Source: an uncultured Flavobacteriales bacterium (GTDB lineage Bacteria; Bacteroidota; Bacteroidia; Flavobacteriales_D; Sanyastnellaceae). Taken from it: 64,000 bases of DNA. Each line of letters opens with the position of its first letter. The stretch's first letter is position 1. This document shows, piece after piece, positions 39,338 to 51,738 of the stretch. The notes beneath the pieces are model-generated. The model searched no databases. It had not been told where the DNA came from and saw only the letters and a program-made list of their open reading frames with translations. The translations under genes and the position numbers were made by a program. Location: the NCBI GenBank assembly GCA_943787435.1, contig CALSMK010000005.1:39338-103337 (forward strand), given 5' to 3'.

Positions 39338-40373
39338 TCAAAGATGGCGCTGGATCAAGGCAGTCACCGCATCGGCCCAATCGTCCTCGGCATTGAGGCT
39401 GGGCACCAAGTCGAGGTGCTCTCCACCGTGTTCCTCAAAAATCTCGACGTATTCCTCGCCAATTTCGACAGTGGTCTCCAAGCAGTCGGCCACAAAAGCA
39501 GGCGAAAACACCAAGAGTTTTTTGTCGCCGGCCTTGCCCCGTTCCTCAATGACCTTGTCGCTGAAGGGGGTCAACCACTTCTTGTCCAATCGACTTTGGA
39601 AAGAGACGGTATAGCGGTCCTCGGGGATGCCCAATCGCTTGACCAGCTCCCGCGTGGTGGCGTAGCAAGTGGCTTTGTAGCAGAACTTGTTTTCTTCGTT
39701 GATCTCGTCCTCGCAGGAGTGGTTGGCGCAGCGGCGGTCCTCGTACACCTTGTCCACCTGACGGGTGGGAACCCCGTGGTAGCTGAACAAGATGTGGTCG
39801 TAGGCGTCGAGGTCAAACTGGCTGGCCCGACGCTCAAAGCAGGAGAGGTAGCCCTCGTCGTCCCAATATTGGCTCACCATTCTCACCTCCGGAATCACAT
39901 ACCACTTGGAAAGCAGGCGCATGGCCTCCTCGTGGGTGCTGCCCGTTGTGGCCGAAGCATACTGGGCATACAGAGGCAAAATGAGCACCCGGTCATACCC
40001 TTGCTGCCTCATCTCCTCCATCACCACCGGCATCCCCGGGTTTTGGTAGCGCATGGCAAAGTGGACATGCAGCTCACCGAGTTCGGGGTGGGATTGAGAC
40101 AACTGGGTGCAGCGCTCTTTGCACCTTTCGGGTCAATTCTTCGCCGTGAATCAGAAGGGGCGAGCCTTGGTCGGTCCAAACTTTCTTGTATTCCCTCGAG
40201 CTGGTGAATCTCCGCAACGGAGAAATGATGCCGCGCACCAAAATCTGGCGGGGAATCCAGGGGACATCAATGACCCTTTTGTCGGTGAGGAATTCGGTCA
40301 AGTAACGCCCCACGGCTGCAGGCCTTGGGTTGTCTGGGGTGCCGAGGTTGACGAGGAGAATGCCAGTTTTCAT
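39338..40373 (-). CDS. hemH: Ferrochelatase (one frameshift)
   Basis: Inserts iron into protoporphyrin IX, the last haem step. It begins [18 protein letters not shown], with [16 protein letters not shown]; later come [32 protein letters not shown] (the catalytic histidine), [30 protein letters not shown] and [16 protein letters not shown]. The frame changes once near 40110, where RALHPVVSI should be RAL followed by [16 protein letters not shown]; a single-base edit restores it. Cysteines in [14 protein letters not shown] might bind a metal cluster. Flanked by pabB (3 bp) and lpdA (64 bp). Confidence 0.9.
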
Positions 40374-40437
40374 GGTCGTTCGAATCAGCGACGGTGAAAT
40401 GGGCAACAACGCTTCAGCGTGGGGTTCGCTGATGGGC

Positions 40438-44398
<3,961 letters not shown>

Positions 44399-44410
44399 CC
44401 CCGGGCTGGT

Positions 44411-44442
44411 GATGAATGTCATCGGGACGGTTGACGACCGTC
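44411..44442. promoter_or_regulatory. Inverted repeats upstream of the oxidase gene
   Basis: GATGA-ATG-TCATC (44411-44423) is a perfect 5-bp inverted repeat. GACGGT-TGACG-ACCGTC (44426-44442) is a perfect 6-bp inverted repeat, overlapping TTGAC-GACC-GTCAA (44430-44443). They lie 46-78 bp before the ATG at 44489. No T-run follows, so operator sites for a dimeric regulator are more likely than a terminator; an end-of-exporter hairpin is also possible. Confidence 0.4.
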
Positions 44443-44488
44443 AATGCAAAGGGCCGATGACAAATTCTGACTTTGCTGGCGAACCCAA

Positions 44489-45244
44489 ATGCTGTTCGTC
44501 ATGAATGTCCTGCCACCCCCTTCTCGTGTTGCCATGTTGCTCGGTGAAGCCGAATCTCATCGCGCATTGCATCATCCCTACCTCAAAGCCTTGTCAGAAG
44601 GCACGCTGCCCGATCCTTTGGGCGCATTGAGGCGATTCACCGCCGAATATGCGGTGTACACCAAGTCCTTTCAGAACTACCTGTTGCTGTGCATGAGCAA
44701 GCTCGAAGCCCAGGAGCACCGGAGCATTCTTCTGGAGAATTTGTGCGAGGAAAGTGGAATGGTGGAGGAAGATGAATTGGCGGAGTTGGCCCAAATGGGC
44801 ATCCAGCCAGAGTGGGTACAGGGCGTCCCCCATCCCGAAATGTTCGCCCATTTCCGAAAGGCCATTGGCGCCGATGATGTTCGGGATACCGGAGAAATCG
44901 CCCAGGATTGGAAGGAGCTGTTCATTGCGCAACTGACCCAAGCTGGTCCTGCAGAAGCATTGGGAGCCTTGGGTTTGGGAACGGAAAGCATCGTCAAACA
45001 CTTCTACAGGCCATTGATACAGGCCATCCGGAATCACACCGACCTGTCTCGCAGGGATTACGTGTTTTTCGAATTGCACGCTGAACTCGACGATGAGCAT
45101 GGAGAGTTGATGCTCAACATCGCATCTGAATTGATGGAGGATGATCCCGCCAATTGCGGGGCGATGCGCAGGGGCATGAACAAGGCTTTGGGCTTGCGTT
45201 CGCTCTTCTGCGACCGGATGTTGGAGATGGAGTTGAACCGCTAA
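44489..45244 (+). CDS. Haem-oxygenase-fold putative diiron oxidase
   Basis: A 251-residue, mostly helical protein of the iron-containing redox enzyme / Haem_oxygenase_2 type (the HDO superfamily with CADD, UndA and SznF). Possible metal ligands by position are Glu87 in NLCEESG, His115 in VPHPEMF, Glu166 in LGTESIV, and the H-x3-D-x2-H set His197, Asp201, His204 in FELHAELDDEHGE. The last set has the spacing seen in CADD (H174, D178, H181). Family members oxidise amino acids, fatty acids or amines with O2. An alternative ATG lies at 44501. The methyltransferase starts 11 bp after the stop, and a Fe(II) dioxygenase follows that. Confidence 0.75.
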   Translation: MLFVMNVLPPPSRVAMLLGEAESHRALHHPYLKALSEGTLPDPLGALRRFTAEYAVYTKSFQNYLLLCMSKLEAQEHRSILLENLCEESGMVEEDELAELAQMGIQPEWVQGVPHPEMFAHFRKAIGADDVRDTGEIAQDWKELFIAQLTQAGPAEALGALGLGTESIVKHFYRPLIQAIRNHTDLSRRDYVFFELHAELDDEHGELMLNIASELMEDDPANCGAMRRGMNKALGLRSLFCDRMLEMELNR

Positions 45245-45255
45245 ACCCAATCGTT

Positions 45256-46008
45256 ATGGAAGCCAAAGAAATTTATGATGGCCACGCCGACCTCTGGGTT
45301 CGCAAAGCGCCCATTCTCTTGTCCGATTATTCAGCCCGTCCGCGCGTCCTCGAGTTGTGTGGTGACGTGAAAGGATTGACGGTTCTGGATCTGGGTTGTG
45401 GAGAGGGCTATGTGGGCCGGCAGGTGGCCAAGTCTGGAGCGCACTCCGTGACAGGCTATGACGTCTCGAGGGCGATGATAGACGGCGCCAATCAAACCGC
45501 GGCGGCCATGGGCTTGGAAGGCTTGTCCTACCATGTTTCGGATTTGAGACAAGCCGAATTTGGGGACCCCCAGAATCCGGTAGACCTGGTCATCGCGGTG
45601 TTCTTGTTCAATTACATGGACGCCGATTCCATGTCGCGCATTCTGAAGCGGGTTCGCCAGGTCCTCAAGCCTGAAGGGCGGTTCATTTTTACGGTTCCCC
45701 ACCCCATGCTGCCCTGGATCAAGCCAGCAGAACGTCCATTCTACATGCGTCCTGAAGGGGGGTATTTCTCCTCTGTGGACGTGCCCTTCCCCGGCCGAAT
45801 CTGGAGAAGGGATGGAGAGTCTGTGGAGGTTCAAGCTGTCCACAAAACATTCACCACCTATTTCCGTGCACTCGGAGAAGCGGGCTTTGGCCAGATGCCC
45901 GTCGTCGAGGAGTTGCACATCACCGCGGATCACGTGGCACTCGACCCCGACTTCTTCGGGCCTTTGGTCGATTTGCCACTGCACGTCGCTTTTTCTCTTT
46001 CGCCATGA
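45256..46008 (+). CDS. Class I SAM-dependent methyltransferase
   Basis: A 250-residue Rossmann-fold enzyme. Motif I is GLTVLDLGCGEGYVGRQVA (residues about 40-58), the acidic ribose-binding end is GYDVS, and motif IV is VDLVIAVFLFNYMD. The later FTVPHPMLPW, YFSSVDVPFPGRIW and VHKTFTTYFRALGEAGF form a cap-like insert seen in small-molecule O- or N-methyltransferases. The ATG at 45256 follows the oxidase stop by 11 bp. The stop TGA overlaps the TauD start (ATGA), which implies translational coupling. The substrate is unknown. Confidence 0.8.
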   Translation: MEAKEIYDGHADLWVRKAPILLSDYSARPRVLELCGDVKGLTVLDLGCGEGYVGRQVAKSGAHSVTGYDVSRAMIDGANQTAAAMGLEGLSYHVSDLRQAEFGDPQNPVDLVIAVFLFNYMDADSMSRILKRVRQVLKPEGRFIFTVPHPMLPWIKPAERPFYMRPEGGYFSSVDVPFPGRIWRRDGESVEVQAVHKTFTTYFRALGEAGFGQMPVVEELHITADHVALDPDFFGPLVDLPLHVAFSLSP

Positions 46009-46931
46009 CGCATTCCCTTCCTTCCTCCCGCGCCACCTCCGCATTTGCCCTTTGCCGGATTCCGATCCCTCATGCCTTGCGCCGGTGCCTTCCCAAGGCA
46101 GAGCATGCCGAAGCCGCCCTGGATCAGGTCCTCCGCGGAGGCCCGCTGCCGGCCATTCATGTAGAGCGGATTTCAGACGCCTTGGCCAAAACATCAGGCC
46201 ATGCGGTGTTGAGCGCTCCCCCTTCCTGGACAGATGCCCAGTTGCGGTGGGCCTACGTGGTCGTGTTGCGGCATTTGGGTCAGTTGAACGACCGTTATGG
46301 GCTTCTGTTTGACGTCGTGGATCGCGGATTGGATCACACCAAAAGCAATGCGCCGGTTTCCAAAACCCGCGCCGCCACTGGGATGCACACCGACAGCAGT
46401 GACGCCACTTACAACCCCGATGTTGTGGCGCTTCTGTGCTTGCAGCCTGGGTCCGTGGGGGGGCAAAGTTTGCTGGCGGATGCGGAAGGATTGTTGGCGC
46501 GAATGAGAGAGTCCAGCCCTGCTCTGGAATCCGTGGCCCGAAAGGCGTGGCCCCGAGATGTGGTGACCCCTGGGTTGGCGCATCAACAGGCCTCCATTGA
46601 AGCCAATTCCATCCCCGTCATTGCCGAGGATGATCACGGTTTGGTGTTCCGGTACATGCGGTTTTGGACGGAACGCGCGATGGTCAAATTGGGGCGCGAT
46701 GTCCCCAAGGAGCTCACTTCATTGTTGGATTTCATCGATGCGGACATGGCCAAGAATGCCGTTCGATTTGACTTGAAAAGGGGACAAATGCTCCTGGCGA
46801 ACAACCGCAGGATGGTCCATGGCCGTGAGGCGTTTGAAGATGTGACCGGCTCGGCGCGAAGGTGCCTGGTCAGGGCGTGGGTGGATGGCTTTATCGATTC
46901 CCGTCGCCTTCCCTTGTCCCTGCGGGCCTAA
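46005..46931 (+). CDS. TauD/TfdA-type Fe(II)/2-oxoglutarate dioxygenase
   Basis: A 308-residue hydroxylase of the clavaminate synthase-like superfamily. The iron ligands are His128 and Asp130 in ATGMHTDSSDATYNPD and His272 in NNRRMVHGREAFED; Arg286 or Arg290 in SARRCLVRAWV should bind 2-oxoglutarate. The N-terminal arm, with KTSGHAVLSAPP, is typical of the family's lid. It shares ATGA with the upstream methyltransferase. No taurine-utilisation genes are nearby, so a catabolic TauD role is unlikely; modification of a small molecule together with its two neighbours is more plausible. Confidence 0.85.
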   Translation: MTHSLPSSRATSAFALCRIPIPHALRRCLPKAEHAEAALDQVLRGGPLPAIHVERISDALAKTSGHAVLSAPPSWTDAQLRWAYVVVLRHLGQLNDRYGLLFDVVDRGLDHTKSNAPVSKTRAATGMHTDSSDATYNPDVVALLCLQPGSVGGQSLLADAEGLLARMRESSPALESVARKAWPRDVVTPGLAHQQASIEANSIPVIAEDDHGLVFRYMRFWTERAMVKLGRDVPKELTSLLDFIDADMAKNAVRFDLKRGQMLLANNRRMVHGREAFEDVTGSARRCLVRAWVDGFIDSRRLPLSLRA

Positions 46932-46949
46932 AACCGGACCTTTGCCTGC

Positions 46950-47819
46950 ATGAAAGGCATTGTTCTCGCCGGTGGAAGCGGTACGCGGCTGTATCCCATC
47001 ACCAAGGCCATCAGCAAGCAGCTGATGCCGATTTATGACAAGCCGATGATCTACTACCCGCTGTCCACGCTAATGATCAGCGGGATTCGGGACATCTTGA
47101 TCATCTCCACACCGCACGATCTTCCGGGTTTCCAGCGCCTTCTTGGAGACGGCAGCCAATGGGGCTGTTCCTTCACTTATGTGGAGCAAAAAGTCCCCAA
47201 TGGATTGGCCCAGGCTTTTGTCCTCGGCGAGGAGTTCATTGGCGACGACAAGGTGGCGCTGGTCCTTGGCGACAACATTTTCTACGGCCGTGGTTTTGGC
47301 CGCACCCTGCGCGACAACACCAACATCGATGGCGCCATGGTGTACGCTTACCACGTCAGTGATCCAGAGCGCTACGGCGTGGTGGAGTTTGATGAGGAAG
47401 ACCGCGTTTTGAGTCTCGAGGAAAAGCCGGCCCAGCCCAAATCCAACTTTGCAGTTCCAGGCCTCTATTTCTATGACAATCGGGTGGTCGAGATCGCCAA
47501 AAACTTGGAGCCCAGCCCCCGGGGGGAGTATGAAATCACCGACGTGAACAAGGCGTATCTGGAGATGGGAGAGCTCTTCGTGAGCAAAATCGACAGGGGA
47601 ACGGCTTGGCTCGACACCGGCACGTTCCATTCCTTGACCCAAGCCGGCCAGTTCGTGCAGGTCATCGAGGAACGCCAAGGCCTCAAAATCGCTTGCCTTG
47701 AGGAAATTGCCTGGCGCATGGGCTTTATTGATGCGGATCAGGCCCGAAAGCTGGCCGATGAACTCGTCAAAAGTGGCTACGGCCAATACATTCACCAGCA
47801 ATTGGACCTCGGACTCTGA
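46950..47819 (+). CDS. rfbA: Glucose-1-phosphate thymidylyltransferase
   Basis: Makes dTDP-glucose, the entry to dTDP-rhamnose and related sugars. The 289-residue protein has the nucleotidyltransferase start [72 protein letters not shown] and [17 protein letters not shown]. It begins 18 bp after the dioxygenase. The rmlB and rmlC genes are not in the window; rfbD lies 15 kb away. Its stop shares an A with the next start (TGATG). Confidence 0.95.
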   Translation: MKGIVLAGGSGTRLYPITKAISKQLMPIYDKPMIYYPLSTLMISGIRDILIISTPHDLPGFQRLLGDGSQWGCSFTYVEQKVPNGLAQAFVLGEEFIGDDKVALVLGDNIFYGRGFGRTLRDNTNIDGAMVYAYHVSDPERYGVVEFDEEDRVLSLEEKPAQPKSNFAVPGLYFYDNRVVEIAKNLEPSPRGEYEITDVNKAYLEMGELFVSKIDRGTAWLDTGTFHSLTQAGQFVQVIEERQGLKIACLEEIAWRMGFIDADQARKLADELVKSGYGQYIHQQLDLGL

Positions 47820-48835
47820 TGGGAGACAGCGTGACTTTTGATGCCAGAACGGCCATGGCGACGTACCGCACAGCCTTCGAAAATGGCTGTTCTCAATTCC
47901 TGACCCGTTACCCCGAAACCGAGTTGTACGCCCCTGTGCGCTACTTGATGGGGTTGGGTGGCAAGCGTTTGCGTCCGGTCCTGGTGATGGCGGCGTGCGA
48001 AGCTTCAGGAGGTCGGCCACAAGATGCCCTTCCTGCGGCTTTGGCTGTGGAGTTGTTCCACAACTTCACCTTGATGCATGACGACATCATGGACGATGCG
48101 CCGTTGCGCAGGGGAAAGCCCACCGTGCACGAAAAGTGGGACAACAACACCGCCATCCTCTCCGGTGATGCGCTCCACGTAATGGCGTGCGAGGCCCTCC
48201 TCGACGCGCCAGATAAGGCCCTCCCCGATCTTTTGCGCACCTACCACCGCACGGCCCTTGAAGTCTGTGAAGGCCAGGAGCAAGACATGGCCTTTGAGTC
48301 GCGCAACGACGTGAGCATTGACGAATACATGGAGATGATTCGGCTCAAGACCTCCGTGCTGTTGGCTGCCGCCCTCGACATGGGAGGGAAGTCCGGTGGT
48401 GCCGATGCCGATGCCCGCGAAGCCCTGTATGAGTTTGGCCTCCATGTGGGGCTGGCTTTCCAACTGCAGGACGACTACCTCGACGCGTTTGGTAACCCCG
48501 AGAATTTTGGCAAGCAGGTTGGCGGGGACATCCTTGCCGACAAGAAGACGTTCCTCCTGATTCGCGCCTTGGAAAAGGCCCATGGTGAAACCGCTGTAGC
48601 CTTGGACCGTGAACTTGGCCGCCGTTCGGAGGGCAAAGTCGATCGCGTTCTTCACCTTTATCGCCAATTGGGTGTCGATGCAGAATTGCGCGATGCCATG
48701 GCTGGCCAGGTGGCCCTTGCCGAGGGGTCTCTTGCGCGACTCAAGGCCAAAAATCCAAACGCCTTGGCCGGTTCTCAAGCCGCCTTGGCGCTGCTTCACG
48801 GCGTCGCAGCCATGGTCACCGCCCGCCTGAGTTGA
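47819..48835 (+). CDS. Polyprenyl diphosphate synthase
   Basis: A trans-prenyltransferase that extends isoprenoid chains. Both Asp-rich motifs are present: first LMHDDIMDDAPLRRGKPTVH, second FQLQDDYLDAFGNPENFG, with MGLGGKRLRPVLVMAACEAS before them. The 338 residues fit geranylgeranyl/octaprenyl-type synthases of Bacteroidota. The residue before the first DDxxD does not settle chain length by eye. Overlaps rfbA by 1 bp. Precursors come from the MEP pathway that dxs begins. Confidence 0.9.
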   Translation: MGDSVTFDARTAMATYRTAFENGCSQFLTRYPETELYAPVRYLMGLGGKRLRPVLVMAACEASGGRPQDALPAALAVELFHNFTLMHDDIMDDAPLRRGKPTVHEKWDNNTAILSGDALHVMACEALLDAPDKALPDLLRTYHRTALEVCEGQEQDMAFESRNDVSIDEYMEMIRLKTSVLLAAALDMGGKSGGADADAREALYEFGLHVGLAFQLQDDYLDAFGNPENFGKQVGGDILADKKTFLLIRALEKAHGETAVALDRELGRRSEGKVDRVLHLYRQLGVDAELRDAMAGQVALAEGSLARLKAKNPNALAGSQAALALLHGVAAMVTARLS

Positions 48836-48851
48836 TGCTCCATGTCTTTTC

Positions 48852-48874
48852 GGTGAAAACCCTCGGTTTTCACC
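48852..48874. terminator. Perfect 10-bp inverted repeat after the polyprenyl synthase gene
   Basis: GGTGAAAACC at 48852-48861 and GGTTTTCACC at 48865-48874 form a perfect 10-bp stem with a 3-nt loop. It lies 17 bp after a stop codon and 52 bp before sucA. The following TGTGTTTGG is only partly T-rich, so it may be a weak terminator or an operator for sucA. Confidence 0.5.
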
Positions 48875-48897
48875 TGTGTTTGGCATGCCTGTCCGCT

Positions 48898-48905
48898 TAA
48901 CTTTG
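48898..48905 (+). promoter_or_regulatory. Predicted -7 element of the sucA promoter
   Basis: TAACTTTG exactly matches the Bacteroidota -7 consensus TAnnTTTG. A TTTG at 48879-48882 is a possible -33 box but the 15-bp spacer is shorter than usual. Transcription would start near 48912, 14 nt before the sucA ATG. Confidence 0.4.
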
Positions 48906-48925
48906 CAAGGCGCACCTGCGAAAAC

Positions 48926-51667
48926 ATGGACCTCCATTCCCATCTGAGCAACGCCGAGCCGGCCGCCATTGAGGCCCTCTATCGGAAGTTCCTCGACGAC
49001 CCCAACTCGGTCGACCCGACTTGGCGTCACTTTTTTCTTGGCTTTGACTTCGCCCAGCGGGTCTATGGCGAAGACGCCCTCGAATCTGGCTCGGCCTCTT
49101 CTGCGCCATCCGCCAATGGCGCGGCCTTGGGGCCGAAAGAATTTAGGGTGATCAACCTGATCCACGACTACCGAACGAGGGGTCATCTGTTCACCAAGAC
49201 CAACCCTGTCCGCGCTCGGAGGGACTACAGTCCTGACCTCAGGATCGAACACTTTGGCCTGGATGACGCCGACCTTGATACCGTCTTTGAGGCGGGGGGT
49301 GAAGTGGGCATTGGACCCGCTCCGCTCCGCGATATCATCGCCCACCTCCAGGAGACATACTGTCATTCCATTGGCATTGAGTTCATGTACATCCGCGAGC
49401 CGGATCGATGGAATTGGTTCAAGGACCACATCGAGCTGGCCAATCGGCCAGTCCTGAGTGACGCGGAGAAAAAGCAGGTTTTTCGAAAGCTCAACCAAGC
49501 CACAGTCTTCGAGGAATTCTTGCAAAAGAAATTTGTGGGCCAAAAGCGCTTTAGTGTGGAAGGCGGTGAAAGCCTTTTGCCCGCCTTGGATGCCATCGTG
49601 GAGCGCGGCAGCGAGCTGGGCGCCAAGGAATTCATCATTGGCATGGCCCACCGTGGCCGCTTGAACACCTTGGCCCACATCCTGAACAAGCCTTACACCG
49701 AAATTTTCAGTGAGTTCGCAGGCAAGGCCTATGACCACGACGAGGAGTTTGATGGCGATGTGAAGTACCACATGGGCCACAGCACCGACTTGATGGCAGA
49801 CACCGGAGTCCCGGTTCACATTACGCTGGCGCCCAACCCGTCGCACCTCGAAGCCGTCGACCCAGTGGTGGAAGGCATTGCACGGGCGCGCATCGACAGA
49901 GAGCACCACGACGAAAAAGCGGTGGTGCCCATTTTGGTGCACGGAGATGCTGCTGTGGCGGGCCAAGGCGTGGTTTACGAGGTGGTGCAAATGGCCCAGC
50001 TCGATGGATATCGCGCCGGTGGAACCATCCACTTGGTGGTCAACAACCAGGTTGGATTCACGACCAATTACCTCGATGGAAGGTCCAGCATATACTGCAC
50101 GGACGTGGCCAAGGCCACGCATTGTCCGGTGTTGCACGTCAACGCCGATGATGCCGAAGCCGTGGTCACAGCCGTGCGCATTGCATTGGAGTACCGACAA
50201 CGCTGGCAACGGGACGTGTTCATTGACCTTCTTGGCTATCGGAAATACGGTCACAACGAGGGCGACGAGCCCAAATTCACTCAACCCAAGCTCTACAAGG
50301 CCATTCAGCAGCATCCCAATGCTCGGGAGTTGTACCGTCAGCAGCTCGAGGCGGAGGGTGTTCTTGACGCCAATGTGGCGTCATCCATGCGCTCCGAGCT
50401 CGAACAAGAGCTCGACAAGGCCATGGAAGAGGCCAAGTCCACCGACAAACTGGTGGTGACCAATTTCTTGGAAAACCTGTGGGGCGACTACCGGATGAAG
50501 CAACCTGGCGACGACGCCATGGAGGTGTGGACCGGATTTGACCGGGACCGCTTGGGTCGCTTGGCGGAGGCCTTGTGCAGTTTGCCCGAGGACAAGAATT
50601 ATTTCCGCAAGGTCAAAAAGCTGTTCAAGGACCGCCGTGCCATGGTCGATGGCGACCGATTGGATTGGGGCCTCGGAGAATTGTTGGCCTACGGAACATT
50701 GCTGGTCGAAGGCCATCCCGTTCGCTTGAGCGGGCAAGATGTGGAGCGGGGCACTTTCAGCCACCGCCATGCCGTGGTGAAAACCGAAGACACCGAGGAG
50801 GAGCGCATTCCGCTCAACCACCTCGAGGCTGAGCAGGCCCAAATCACCTTGTTCAATTCACACTTGAGCGAGTATGGGGTGATGGGCTTTGACTTTGGTT
50901 ACGCCTACGGCACACCCGAAGGCTTGACCATCTGGGAGGCACAGTTCGGGGACTTCAACAATGGTGCTCAAATCATCATTGACCAATTCATATCGGCTGG
51001 TGAGGACAAGTGGAATGCCCCCAATGGCTTGACGCTCTTCTTGCCACACGGCTACGAAGGCATGGGCAGTGAGCACTCCAGTGGCCGCATGGAGCGCTAC
51101 TTGCAGATGTGCGCCCAAGACAACATGCAGGTGGTCAACCCCACCACGCCGGCCAACCACTTCCACCTTCTGCGCCGCCAAGTGTTGCGGCCGTTCCGAA
51201 AGCCTTTGGTGGTCTTTACCCCGAAAAAATTGTTGCGCTACCCGGATGCGGTCAGCACCATGGCCGACTTGTCCGAGGGCAAGTTCCAGTCCGTCATCGA
51301 TGATCCCCAGCGGGGAGGGAGTTCTGCAGACAGCGTGAAAAACGTGGTCTTGTGTTCCGGCAAGTTTTATTACGACCTCCTTGAAGAGCGCAAAAAGCGC
51401 GTTCAGGCAGGGGAAATGGACAGCATCGCTTTGGTTCGCCTGGAACAGCTCTACCCATTCCCGACCGCAGAGTTGGGGGCCATCCTCGACCGTTACGAAG
51501 GGGCCACGTTGTGCTGGGCACAGGAAGAGCCCTCCAACATGGGTGCCTATGCTCACCTGCATCGATTCGGACCCGGCGTGGCTCGGTTCTTTGCCCGGCC
51601 GGCGTCGGCAAGCCCAGCCGCAGGCAGTCCCGTGGTTCACAATGAGACGACACCAAGCCGTCATTGA
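48926..51667 (+). CDS. sucA: 2-oxoglutarate dehydrogenase E1 component
   Basis: The thiamine diphosphate-dependent decarboxylase of the TCA-cycle 2-oxoglutarate dehydrogenase complex. The 913-residue protein has the N-terminal E2-contact segment LHSHLSNAEPAAIEALYRK, the E1o fold with IGMAHRGRLNTLAHILNKPY, KYHMGHSTDLM, the ThDP motif VHGDAAVAGQGVVYEVVQ closing at NNQVGFTTNYL, and YRKYGHNEGDEPKFTQPKLY. The C-terminal part has LPHGYEGMGSEHSSGRMER. The frame is intact over 2.7 kb. sucB follows after 71 bp. Confidence 0.96.
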   Translation: MDLHSHLSNAEPAAIEALYRKFLDDPNSVDPTWRHFFLGFDFAQRVYGEDALESGSASSAPSANGAALGPKEFRVINLIHDYRTRGHLFTKTNPVRARRDYSPDLRIEHFGLDDADLDTVFEAGGEVGIGPAPLRDIIAHLQETYCHSIGIEFMYIREPDRWNWFKDHIELANRPVLSDAEKKQVFRKLNQATVFEEFLQKKFVGQKRFSVEGGESLLPALDAIVERGSELGAKEFIIGMAHRGRLNTLAHILNKPYTEIFSEFAGKAYDHDEEFDGDVKYHMGHSTDLMADTGVPVHITLAPNPSHLEAVDPVVEGIARARIDREHHDEKAVVPILVHGDAAVAGQGVVYEVVQMAQLDGYRAGGTIHLVVNNQVGFTTNYLDGRSSIYCTDVAKATHCPVLHVNADDAEAVVTAVRIALEYRQRWQRDVFIDLLGYRKYGHNEGDEPKFTQPKLYKAIQQHPNARELYRQQLEAEGVLDANVASSMRSELEQELDKAMEEAKSTDKLVVTNFLENLWGDYRMKQPGDDAMEVWTGFDRDRLGRLAEALCSLPEDKNYFRKVKKLFKDRRAMVDGDRLDWGLGELLAYGTLLVEGHPVRLSGQDVERGTFSHRHAVVKTEDTEEERIPLNHLEAEQAQITLFNSHLSEYGVMGFDFGYAYGTPEGLTIWEAQFGDFNNGAQIIIDQFISAGEDKWNAPNGLTLFLPHGYEGMGSEHSSGRMERYLQMCAQDNMQVVNPTTPANHFHLLRRQVLRPFRKPLVVFTPKKLLRYPDAVSTMADLSEGKFQSVIDDPQRGGSSADSVKNVVLCSGKFYYDLLEERKKRVQAGEMDSIALVRLEQLYPFPTAELGAILDRYEGATLCWAQEEPSNMGAYAHLHRFGPGVARFFARPASASPAAGSPVVHNETTPSRH

Positions 51668-51738
51668 TTCTGTATTTAAACTGGGTTAGACGACCTTGAA
51701 CCCATTCGATTCACCCTCCCGATTCCCAAACCTACCCC

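Noticed and set aside
46005..46931. Taurine catabolism gene tauD
   Set aside because: No taurine or sulfonate transport genes are adjacent, and the neighbours are a methyltransferase and an oxidase; the fold is shared by many hydroxylases.
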